A DNA stretch of 64,000 nucleotides from Pagrus major (Eukaryota > Chordata > Actinopteri > Spariformes > Sparidae), in assembly GCF_040436345.1 (NCBI RefSeq), contig NC_133220.1, forward strand, positions 7,132,436-7,196,435, written 5' to 3'. The position numbers and the translations under genes are program-made. Shown here one piece after another: positions 53,998-64,000 of this stretch. Below the pieces are notes generated by a model, which saw nothing but the letters and a program-made list of their open reading frames with translations, ran no database searches and had not been told where the DNA came from. Position 1 is the first letter of the stretch. Every line of letters begins with the position of its first letter.

Positions 53998-54310
53998 TAG
54001 TTGTTGTTGTCATGTACAGTGAACGCGGCACTTGTGTTAGCATCTCCAGTCGAGCCACCATGCTAACGTTAGCTGCTGGGCTGACGCTGTTAGCATCGCT
54101 AGCGCTAAAACAAGCAGCGCCTGCTTTCTACTGCTGTTCAGTAATGTTGTCATCGTTAGTGGCCGCCGTGAAAAAAGTTATTCACCTTCGGTCGTTTTGC
54201 CACAAACTTTCCGTCTTCCTCCGTTTTCCTGCACCGTCGGCGTAAGTTTGCTTCATTTTCGCGCGGTTTGTTTTCTAGATCATTTCTGCACATGCGCAGT
54301 AAGATGGGAT
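53998..54310 (-). promoter_or_regulatory. CpG-rich promoter-like block with NRF-1-like site; possible first exon of TRIM gene 5
   Basis: The block is CpG-rich compared with its AT-rich flanks. It has GCACATGCGCAG (about 54288-54299), close to the NRF-1 site, and 'aagatggg' (YY1-like). Read on the minus strand it ends in a donor-like GTGAGT at 53997, about 1.9 kb upstream of the TRIM gene 5 acceptor. The plus-strand open frame of 77 codons here looks accidental. Direction of transcription is not proven. Confidence 0.4.
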
Positions 54311-55999
54311 AGTCCAATGTGGTGGAGACTGAAGGGGGGGTCCTGATATTATGACGTCGTTCTAGCGCGGATTAAAAAAAAACAAAAGCGTAATTAATTA
54401 GAGAAAAGTCAAAGAAAACTTTCTAAACCATCAGTTTATGAGACATTTGGCGCTTAAGGCAATTACCTTTGCCTAATAGTCATAATTATGTATGTATTAT
54501 GTCTTACTGTTGGCAATAATCAGTGAGCTACGGTTGCTAGGTAACAGTCACTCAGGTGCTGTCGTAAAATAAGCCCCGCCCACAGGCTCAGCGACGCCAT
54601 CATTACCCCTGAATATCTGGAAACACTCTGAATATAAGGCGACAAAGAGGATCGATATATCATTAAAAAAATATTCCCTGTCGTTATCTATGAATTGAAA
54701 ACGTGGACAATTCAGGTTACTCCTATTTTGCTCTTGTTAACTGCTGTATTAAAACTATGGTGCAGGTATTACCTCTACTTAAAATGGCTGCTTAAAGTAT
54801 AAAAAGAAAAAGGATGTTGCAGTAAAATGCTCCTTGTCAGTGTTTTACCATTATATCTGATGTTTTTGGATGATTATTGCTGTGGTGTATGTGTATGTAT
54901 CATTTTACTGCTGTAGATGTTTAATGTTGAGCTAATATTAACTCCTTTATAAACTGTTGACTAGATTAATCTACAGCAATGCATCATATTGTATGAGATC
55001 ATGTGTTTGTTGGTCACTGGGAGAGACACATGTCTGTAAAAAGTCAAAAATACAGCCTGTTTTCAGTGTTTTGATCATGCACTCTCCAGCTAATCGTAGA
55101 GGGTTTTTAAATACTTTAATTAGCCTAGGTGGAGTTTGGGTTTCACTGGACAGGAAGAGCTGTAATCCTACAAAATAAGCTGTCTGTGTAATAATTATTC
55201 CAAATGTCAGTGACAACATCTGTAGTCTCATTTAGCCACTTGTCAGCAACCAGTGTTTTTAAGGCACCTAAGTGATTCAAATTAAATTGTGGGACATTTA
55301 ATGATGTATTTTATGTCGTAGAACAAAATGGGTAAATATCTTAAGCCTGTGGTAACCACGGACCTTATTTCAGGCATGTAACCATGAAATTTTTTTTTAA
55401 AAACCTCAGACTTTGAGACGAGACGAGGGAACCAAATGTGCAAAAACACGAAGCAGACAAGTATAATGTCATTTTGAGCAGCAAGAGTAGTTTTTACACA
55501 CAATATGCAGCTTTGTTGTAGTCTGCACAGAACGTTTCTGTGTGTTTGTCTCAGAGGAGTTCAGACAGAGGTTCTGCTTTATTGTGTTTTTAAGTCACTG
55601 CACTGTCTTTCTGTGTGGATAGGAAGCACAGACTGTCTGTATTCTTCACATGAGCTCCAAACCAGCCTTGTGAAACAGACTTGGTTCAGTTTGTTCACTG
55701 AATTCACATCATCTCTCTACAAACAGCCCTGTTTTTTATTGGCTAGAGAAGATAGAAACAATTGGGCTATTACCAACTTTTATTCATACCGTATGAGCAA
55801 AGGTAGTTTTTCTCTATTGCCACTGCAGTGAACTTCGACATCCTTTAACAAGTGCCACAAACATCTTTTCTTTCCATCAGGGAATTGTATGGAGAGGTTG
55901 AACAGCCCAGCAGCAGAGGTGGAGGAGGACTCAACAACCAAAAAACACACTGGCTTCAGGTATACCAAAGTATTTATGGGGAAAACCAATGAATCAGTC

Positions 56000-56260
56000 C
56001 TGAGGGGAGCTTGTAACAATTTTATGTTCACCTCTGGACCTCAGCTCTGTCTTCTGGTGCAGGCGAGCCTCCTCCAGGGTGACAAGCTTAGAGCCAACAA
56101 CAGACCCTGCCTTTTTAATGAGTTTATTCAGTCTGTTAGCGTCCACCCCAGGACACCACGGCGAAGAAGATGGTGCTCGCAACCATTGAACATACTGTGA
56201 GGGGAATAGCACACAAGTTAATTATTGTCTCTTTTGTGATTTGATTAAACGGTAAACTCA
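56000..56260 (-). mobile_element. LINE fragment, C-terminal end of reverse-transcriptase ORF
   Basis: On the minus strand two overlapping frames read STIFFAVVSWGGR and then VDANRLNKLIKKAGSVVG. This is the typical order after the reverse transcriptase domain of teleost L2/Rex-type LINEs (SVVSWGG, DA.RL.KL..KAGSVVG). A frameshift separates the two parts near 56136-56170. Only the end of the element remains. Confidence 0.6.
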
Positions 56261-56299
56261 TCGTGGCCGACGACTCCCTCCCTCCCTCTGGTTGTACAG

Positions 56300-56605
56300 C
56301 GGGACTGGTTCTGTTCAACCCAGGTGCCTTGTCTAGCAGTTATTAGCCTGATTCTGGCCGTGTCTGGCTTTGTTTTGCCTCTACAGACTATCTGGCTCTG
56401 TTAAGCCCTGGTTGGCCCTGGCCTGGTATTTTAAGCTCTGACGGTCCGGTCCTGTTCTGTTTTGCCCTGTTGCCCTTCATTTGAGTCTTTGAATCCCTGT
56501 TCCCACTCGCTTTGCTTAGCCTCTATTGACTGTCTGGCTGTGTTTAACACCATTGGGTCCTGTCTGGCTCTGTTCAGCCCAGTTGGGCCCTGCCTGGCTT
56601 TGTGG
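56300..56605 (+). repeat. Degenerate GC-rich minisatellite
   Basis: Diverged units of roughly 35-45 bases built on 'tctggctctgtt.agccc' and 'gttgggccctg' recur at about 56360, 56390, 56530 and 56565. No perfect unit remains. Confidence 0.5.
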
Positions 56606-57479
56606 CCGACATTCTTTTAAGCCACACACTAAAAAGCTGCAGAATTAGAGGAGGAGGAGGAGGAATCCCTGACATTTCTATTGGCCGTGGAGGTCTTCAG
56701 GCTCACTGCGATTGGCTGGCAGAGAGTGAGCAGGGAATCCCTCAGGGCTCTCTGTCTTTGTCTCAGATTAAAAACACAAACAGTTCAGTCAGGCCTCGCT
56801 GCTCCAGGTAGTCCTCCAGACTAGGACTAAATTCACAGCCCCGGCCTGCTGTCCTGCAGCCGAAAGCAACACTACAGCTGCTGTTTTCCAGACCATAAAT
56901 CTCCCTGCTGCTACATGGTCTACAGCTGTCACATAGAAGGTACCTGTAATATTTAGCAAAGCAGGGTGAATCACTGCTCTGCTGAGTCAAAACAGAGGTG
57001 AATGAGTGAGCTGGAATTTCACTGGAAGAGGGAAAGTGTTGGGAAACTTATCAGTTTCTCAGGGGCGAAATGAGGAGTTGAAGAAACCTGCTGAGTTCAT
57101 GTTGCAGAGGGTGGAGAAGGAGAGCTGGCAACAGGACGAATCAGGAGGGAAGAGTGGAGGGAAAAAATAAAACAGAGTAGAAGAAGCAGGAGTCCAGAGC
57201 TGAGGAGGAGAAAGGTGAGTTTTGTTGTTGAGTTGTTGAGTTTATTAAGGGAAAGAAAAGGGAGGTGTTGAACCAAGTGGAAAAGAGAAAAGACGCCGCA
57301 GTGAGAGTCAAAAGTAGAGAAGCTGATGTTTGTCACTCAGCAGGAATGAGATGAAAGTCTAGACGGTTAAATTGCAGTGGGCTGTGGAGAGCCGGCGGAG
57401 CAGAGCGGCGGCAGGAGCGACGGTGGGCGGGGAGAGAGGAAGTGTGGTCGACAGGAGAGGAATTTAAAGTCCCATTGTT

Positions 57480-57567
57480 CTGGAAGAGCGGAGGCAGAGA
57501 GAGCTGAGGAGTCAAACCACCGACAGACGCTGGACAACATGGACGTGAGCTCAGCCATGGAGAAGGT
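57480..57567 (+). other. Possible first exon of an unidentified gene (MDVSSAMEK...)
   Basis: A purine-rich, GC-richer leader is followed by an ATG at 57540 in a good context (acaacATGG). Nine codons (MDVSSAMEK) then run into a consensus donor AAG|GTAGGA at 57567. I do not recognise the protein, and no second exon could be joined within the 6.4 kb to the window end, so the rest would lie further right across a long intron. It may be accidental. Confidence 0.3.
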
Positions 57568-60500
57568 AGGACAGAAACATTCACATCTGTACATCTGGAG
57601 TTGTTTTTAATAGATACAGATTATCAACAGTAATGAGGAGGTCAAAGGTCAGAGGGTCAAACAGTTTGATGAGATGAAGCCTCTTCTGTTGATGGATCTG
57701 GAGAAACTCTTGGAGTCTGAGTTCAAGTGAACTTTATTGTCATTTTCCATACAGCTTAGAGACAAAATATCAGAGAGCTTAAAGTTTGAAAGATGATCTG
57801 ACAAAACACCCAGAAACTTCCCACATTTCTCCTCTGTTCTGCTGTTTTCATGAAGTCAGCCTAATAGTAAACAGCAATTTTGTTTCACCTCGTTATTCAT
57901 TAAGTACATTTCTATAAGAGAAATAGGCAACACAGAAGCTGTAGTAGCGCTCGTTAGAAACAGTAAACCTAATGTTTTGTATCCATTTTGTAATATTTTC
58001 ATTCAGGATTTCTCTACATGAGTTCATGGATCATATAGGCTACATGAGCAATAACTGGCCTTGTTTGTCGTTGGAGGTGCCATGTTATTGGTTGTACAGA
58101 CGTCTAATATACTTGTTTTATAATGGAGTTTTATAGGGAAAATGCCATTTGGCTAAAATTGGCAGAAAGGCTGAGTGACGCCTCAATTTCCAGCTTTTCT
58201 TGTTACATACACTTTTCTAGGTGGCTAGTTAGCTTTGTAGGAGGACAGTGTCTCAATCCTTTCTCAGAACACCTGTTCGGTCATGAGATTTAAATGTTAG
58301 CAACGTCAGAACATATTCGGAGAAGTTGTTTCCATCTCCCATTAAAAAAACATCAACTCTTTTGAAAAGCCAACTCATGTGAGTGTAAATCTTTTTTTGC
58401 GAAATTGAGAAAGTTTCTCTGAATTTTGCTGCTTCCATTGGCTTTTTCTAATGCGATACTTCAAAATGCACACAGAAATACACTGATAAAATTGAGACTA
58501 ATGAGCTCAACAACTGAAAGTTATAATCCTTAAGAGTTTCCTAAAATCACACCACATTATTGCAGTTTTTTCCAGTAGTAGCCACTCAGTGTATTTCAAT
58601 TCAATTCATAATACTTGATTTGGTTCCTCAAGGGACAATTTCAGACTATTTGTAAACTCAAATACACAAACAATTAACTGCACACTTTAAAACAATCTAA
58701 ACCACAAATATGATTATGTAAGAAAGGAGTTACATTCTGTAATTGCCTCTCTGCATAGTAGTTTCATTGTGGAGTCCAACTTTGCTGTGTGGGATTGAAT
58801 TGCGTAACCTGTTACAGAGAGGATTCTCAGGAAATTATGCATGCATGTCCTGGAAGTGATGTGGAAGACATGAGTTATGTGTCGGATGCCTTTTGTTATC
58901 TCTTCCTCAGGTTTCATTGAAACAACATGAGTCCAAGGTTGCTCTCAACTCGGAGCAAATTTATAGATAAAGCAAAGAATGTTATTTTGACAAAACTCCA
59001 AACGACCGCTGAATTCTTTGGCAGAAACTGATCGACTGTATTCATAATAGTCCTTTTGATCTGAGGAACTCTGCGGAAGAAAATGCGTCTCAGCTGCCAA
59101 ATTGTTTTCCATAGCTGAACAGTTTTTTTTTAAATATTTTGGAAAAGTCTTGCTGTTCACACGTGGTGAAGGTACGATCAATCAAAATGGTAAAGAAGCT
59201 AAATGATCTACTCAAGAGCCAAATGAATCCGTTAAAAATAGATGAGACTATGGTTGATGCGGACATTCTGCTAAAAAGGAAATGTGTTGCTAGAATAAAA
59301 AGTGCAACAGTTACAGTGAGTGATGGCAGGTTGGAGACTTTTTTGCCTTACTGTATCATTATATAAAGTGCACAGTGTAATGGTTAAAGAAAAATGACAC
59401 CATCATTAGATCGGTTCCTTGTAAACCTCCCTTTCGCTCTGTAATTTTGTCAGCCACCAGGCACAAAATCTCCACAGAAAGTGAAGGATGACTGGCGGTC
59501 CAGTCAAACTGCTGGAGGTTTCTAATTCAGTCAGTGAAGGTAATCCATCACCACGAGGACCTGATCCCCCCCCCGCTGGGCCTGTTTTGGCGACTGCGTA
59601 CAGTTTGTCTCCCACAGATCCCTCCTGTAATTGTCCATCCAGAGGTCACATCAGTCTGAGGCGGATAACCTGACGGATTAGTGTCACCTGTCGGGGGTTT
59701 GATCCCCCCCCAGAGCTGGAAAAACTGCCATCACCAGGACGGAAATAACCCCCATCACACACACAAACACACACACAATGTGTGTGGGGGTGTATCTCTG
59801 TAACCAAAATACAAACAAAACAAAACAACAAAACAAAAACTCTCATCTTAGATAAAATTAAATAACGCCGCAACTTACGCCCGTAAGTGAAAAATATTTC
59901 CTGAAGCCCGAGGTGATGTCGTGAAATTATCTGTAAAAAATATTACATTTATTATCACACAAGAAGAAGAAAAGGTTTATCCATTGAAGCTCTTCAGTGA
60001 AAAGATCTATTTAAATACAAAAAAAATAAATTAAAAGTCACTATAGTCTTTCATCCAGTCATAATTTGCTCTTCTGTAAATGCCAGATCATTTGTGGCAC
60101 ATTGTCTGATTTAGTTGTAAACAGAGAACAACAGGAAATATTTAAGATGCCATGTGACAAAGTTCTGAACTCATCACGTTAACTGCAGCAGGTCGACTCG
60201 CTGCCTCCTTGACCTCCAGCTCCTTATCTGACATCGTTTCCTGCAGTTTCCCCTTCACATGCTCGACATGTTTAGAATTACTCAGCCAGGCCGAGCCAAC
60301 TACGACATACTCGCCTTATCTGACTCCTAAATATAGAGCTGCCGCGTTTTCCCTCTTTCTGAAAAAATGCATTTCTAGTTTGACTCATTTGGTAGACGCT
60401 CTTATTCAGACCGGCTAATTATACTGAACTGCTCAGTATTTGTGGTTAAGATAACTCCATCAGACCACTTGAAGGTCTGTTTCTTTACTGAAGAGAAGGC

Positions 60501-62189
60501 AAGGAAATATTTTACTTGCATCAGGCTGAGGATCCGACATAAAACAGCCAAAATATGAAGGCTGAAACGATTATTACGGATGCCAAAAGAAGGTTGAAGA
60601 GAGTGAAGTGATAGTTTTCTAGACAACATTAAGACGATTTAGATGATTGGCTGTAAACACTCTTCCTGGAACTTTCTCATTTCTTTCAATAGCAACACGA
60701 AATAAAACCGACTGAATAAACATCCACATCAGCCACACTTTATCGTGTTACGTCAGCTTACCTTTTTTTAACGTTGGCGTGCTTGCCTGCATGTTTTCGT
60801 AGCTGCTGTTTTGTTTTGATGCCGCTTATTGTCTGATGCAAGTGGATTGTAGAAGAATTAACTCAATAAATCAGCCAGTGCCAGATAACATTATTGGCAT
60901 AACGTTACTGGAGGCTTCTTATTAACGGTTTTGTTGCAGGGTATGAAGCTAAATTAACTTCTGAACAAGAGATATTTTATTACATGATGCCACTTTTCAT
61001 TACAGACTTTGTCACCAATCACAACTGACAAACTGCCCTGTTTTGTCTTGATCGACAAAGACTTTGAATTGTCATGATCTTGGTTTTCTAACCACACATT
61101 TTCAGTTCACTTCATTCTTGTGTTGAGGCATATGTGTTCATGTTTGTTAAAAGGAACTGGGACTCCTTGGTGACCCTGTGGTTAAGGTCTTTCCAGTCAT
61201 CCCTCTACCATTGTTCCAGTAAAAGCATTAACTGCCTGAAAAAATTATGATAGAGGAAATTTCGAAAACCAATTTCGCTGTATGTGCAACCCCGAGGAAA
61301 TGCTGCAAAAGTTTGTCAGCGTAACTTGTTGGAGTTTTCACACAGATTCACATTCGATTGTCACAACACAAACACATCACGACCTGCGTCTTATCAGCCG
61401 TGTCATGACTGGTTGCAGGTTGAGTAATAGGGTTTATTTCACGTTTGGAGTCACGTCTGCTCTTTCTGTGACTCACAAGCTTTTCCCAGCAGAGTCACAG
61501 TGACACACTGTTAGACAAACTGGTGACAAACAAGAAGAAAATTACACTTAAATACTACAATGAGCAAAGATGTGACGCTCATTACCAGCAGCAGGTAGTT
61601 AAATTAAGTGGAATGTTCCTTTAAAGCTGACTTCAGAAAGGTGCGTCTCTGATGTCATCACGTATTGAAGCAGTTCTGGTGGCTGTTAGCTGGTGTCAAC
61701 TCAGTAACATAACAATGAAAACACACGGACTGTCAGTCAGTGTATTCCACAGGGATGTAATGAAGTCTTGTTCTTCGTCAGCTGTTTCTGTTTCTGGCCG
61801 TCAGCGCTGTGACCTTTTCAACACGGACCAATCAACAGCCTCTTCACTGTCACACACACACACTCCGTCTCTCTCTTCACACCTCTAAATACACTCATCT
61901 GTCCTCTATCACAGCTAATGACTCCCCCTGTTAACATCTGATGTGTCACACTGGCTCTCCCTCTGAGAATTGAGCCTGTTAGCAACATAAAAATGATGTG
62001 AGCAACAATGCAACAGTCAACACAAGCTGACGTTTCCCTGTATGATTGTGTATAGAAAAATGTGTGGTTAAAAACAACACCCTATATGGCCAGGTGTATG
62101 TGGAAACTGCATCCAGCCACTGGTCTGGGTCTGTTTTCCTTGTTTGGGTCCTTAAAATCTCTCTTGTCTGTTCAATAAATGTAAAGCTT

Positions 62190-62520
62190 GCTAACTTAGC
62201 TTAGCACAAAGGCTGGAAACAAGGGGAAACAGCTAGCCTGCTGTTTCTATCTTCCAGTAACTAAAGCTCACTTATTGTCCCTTTACATCCTATTTGTTTA
62301 ATCTGTACAAGAGGATTTCTTTTTAGTTTTATTGGGGATTATGTGTCAGATTATTTCGTGGCAACCAGTCGCCATGCAACAAGCGGAGACTTCAGGAAGG
62401 TACCAGTGGCTTTAGCTTTACATTTACTGTACAGACATGACAGTGGTATCAATTGTCTCATCTAACCCCCAGCCAGAAAAAAGTGAAAGAGCAATATGTC
62501 AAACTTTTCCTTTAAAGCAA
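62190..62520 (+). repeat. Dispersed teleost repeat with 'gcttagcacaaaggctggaa'
   Basis: The order 'ggggaaacagctagcctg', 'taaagctcacttattg', 'gtttaatctgtacaa', 'ggggattatgtgtcagatta' and 'taacccccagcc' is a well-known fish repeat arrangement recognised from memory. There is no second copy in the window. Confidence 0.5.
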
Positions 62521-62869
62521 CTCTGTGGAACTTGCAGGTTGTTAGTTTATCTTAAAGGAAATTTCTAAACTAACATTAGCTACTGTTGCTCTCTGTTAGC
62601 AGAGCAGAGAGAGGCACTGAGACGAGGCACTCGAGAACGTGCATAAAGTCACATCTCATCCCATCCCAAGTCCTTCACAAAGTCCAGCAGCATCAAACAA
62701 CTAAACAATTAGTACACAGGCTTGTATAGAGAACTGAGAGAGACGGGAAGGTCTCATTTTTTCATGTCACGTTAAAATCCGCTCACATATGGACAATAAA
62801 AAAGTGATTAATAACATGTTAATTGCTACGAATTGTTACACAGAGCCCCTTTTATGTGATATGTTAGAC

Positions 62870-63130
62870 AACAGAGTTCAGCCAGTTCAAGGTTGTTTGG
62901 GGACGTTCCTCTCCTGTTTCAAAATGACAAAGCGTCCATACACAACGCCAGGTCCATAAAGAAATAGATGTCCCAGTTTGGTGTGGATGATCTTGACTGT
63001 TCTGCCCAGAGCTCTGACCCCATCCAACACCTTTGGGATGAGCTGGAATGGGGACTGTGAGCCGGACCTGATCACCCATCATCAGAGTTGGACTTCACTA
63101 ATGCTCTTATGGCCGAAGAGAAGCACATCC
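62870..63130 (+). mobile_element. Tc1/mariner-like transposase remnant
   Basis: One plus-strand frame from about 62902 reads DVPLLFQNDKASIHNARS, then after stop codons DPIQHLWDELEWGL and LDFTNALMAEEKHIPA. These are the final catalytic region of Tc1 transposases (D.NPIEHLWDELE). Several stop codons show an old, dead copy. The piece at 7388-7722 is related and lies on the other strand. Confidence 0.75.
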
Positions 63131-63343
63131 CTGCAGCTAAATCATCATTTTGGCAGAGCTTGTGTCTCTCTCTCTATATATATATATAGTATATTACGTG
63201 TATGAATTTCAGTCGAGATGTGCTGGTTTAATACCTGGTGACAGATGGACAGGTGGACGGTCCGTCTCTCTGTGAAACAAATACCAGCGGGTTGTTTTAG
63301 CAGAACAGTCGTCATGTTTCCTGCCAGAAGGTTTAAAAACAGT

Positions 63344-63380
63344 CACACACACACACACACACACACATACACACATACAC
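63344..63380 (+). repeat. (CA)n microsatellite
   Basis: CA run with two 'catacaca' interruptions at its right end. Confidence 0.9.
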
Positions 63381-64000
63381 AAATCTCAGGTCGATTAGAA
63401 GCAGACAGATTGCCAAATTAAACTTTAACTTTATTGACTTTGGAAACAATATTTCTTCTTCTTCTTCTTCTTCTTAGCAGCAGCAGCAACAGAAACAGCA
63501 GTTCAGTAATGTGAGTTTAACATACGCTAAGTCAGAACTTACTTGGAGAAGGTGTTTCCACCTCTCATTAAGTCAAAAGCCACCTAAGGCGAGCATTATT
63601 ATGCAAGCCAAGTATAAGTATGGAAGAGGATTGTTGGCATGTTGTGTTGAAAGGGGGAAGGTTGAGGCAAAGTAAGGACGAGGAGGAGAGGAGCGGAAAA
63701 GAAAACAGAGTGAGACAGCTGAAACAGATAAAAGAGGAGAAAAGACTAAAAGTTTGTAGAGCCGAGGGGGAGGATATGAGGAATTGAGTGTTTGGACGAC
63801 AGATAAGAGTGTTTGTCAGTACTGTAATGATGATGTCACTGGGTGGGCCAATGAGATCATCCACCCTGCACGTGTGGTGCGAGTATGTGCGTTCACTCCC
63901 TTCTTGTCCTCCCACAGAGAAGAGTTCAAAACAACAACTCTTCTATCTCGTCCAACACTTCTTCACATGTCTGAATGATCATCATCACTTCAGGCTCGGT

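Larger units (their letters stand above)
54311..57400. other. Intergenic region with LINE fragment and minisatellite
   Basis: No host gene is seen. Around 54530-54660 there is a GC-richer patch ('aagccccgcccacaggctca'). Features listed separately are the LINE fragment (about 56000-56260) and the degenerate minisatellite (56300-56605). Confidence 0.5.
57568..64000. other. Right-hand non-coding region with dispersed repeats
   Basis: No coding exon can be supported. Repeats at 62190-62520 and 62870-63130 are listed. Simple sequence includes CA runs near 59757 and 63344-63380 and (CTT)n at 63452-63475. If the 57.5 kb exon is real, this is its first intron. Confidence 0.45.

Noticed and set aside
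54012-54245. 77-codon plus-strand frame in the CpG-rich block
   Set aside because: Contains GCTAAC/GTTAGC-type repeats common in fish 5' regions, has no domain, and is best explained by low stop density in GC-rich sequence.
59550-59760. tRNA-like 'ggggtttgatcccccccc' sequence
   Set aside because: No acceptor stem, D-arm or anticodon arm can be drawn around it.

Overview
The window is vertebrate genomic DNA, almost certainly from a spiny-rayed (percomorph) teleost. The genes have GT-AG introns. CA, ATCT and CTGT microsatellites are abundant. The dispersed repeats are ones I recognise from teleost genomes: a Tc1-like transposase remnant, a SINE-like family, and GCTAAC-rich short repeats. Five conserved multi-exon genes can be reconstructed exon by exon, with reading frame kept across every junction.

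Layout. (1) 3.0-7.3 kb, minus: asb14-like, 12 coding exons, 595 aa, an ankyrin-repeat/SOCS-box substrate receptor for a Cullin-5 ubiquitin ligase. (2) 9.7-11.8 kb, minus: rps23, 4 exons, 143 aa, with a 5'TOP-like tract. (3) 13.3-18.8 kb, plus: atp6ap1-like, 8 exons, 331 aa, a V-ATPase S1-type accessory membrane protein. (4) 20.7-24.7 kb, plus: pde12, 8 exons, 592 aa, a mitochondrial 2'-phosphodiesterase/deadenylase. (5) 26.6-31.8 kb, plus: gmppb, 9 coding exons, 360 aa, GDP-mannose pyrophosphorylase beta, with an upstream exon that creates a spliced uORF. (6) 34-52.5 kb, minus: a tandem array of five intact single-coding-exon TRIM genes (RING, B-box 2, coiled coil, PRY/SPRY; TRIM35/A33-like), repeating every 3.6-4.0 kb together with their flanks. 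(7) 52.5-64 kb: no convincing complete gene. It holds a CpG-rich promoter-like block at 54.0-54.3 kb, a LINE fragment, a degenerate minisatellite, a possible first exon at 57.5 kb and several repeats.

The first five genes do housekeeping or tissue work (ubiquitination, translation, V-ATPase assembly, mitochondrial RNA turnover, glycosylation). They combine human 3p (ASB14, PDE12, GMPPB) with human 5q14 (RPS23, ATP6AP1L) neighbours. The TRIM array is the accessory, fast-evolving part. Its copies share ISRE-like sites (four of five), a poly(A) signal, a splice acceptor just before the ATG, and, inside each coding sequence, a co-oriented CTCF-like motif. That regularly spaced CTCF-like motif inside a putative antiviral gene array is the most interesting signal I see. 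It is a motif match only, not evidence of binding.
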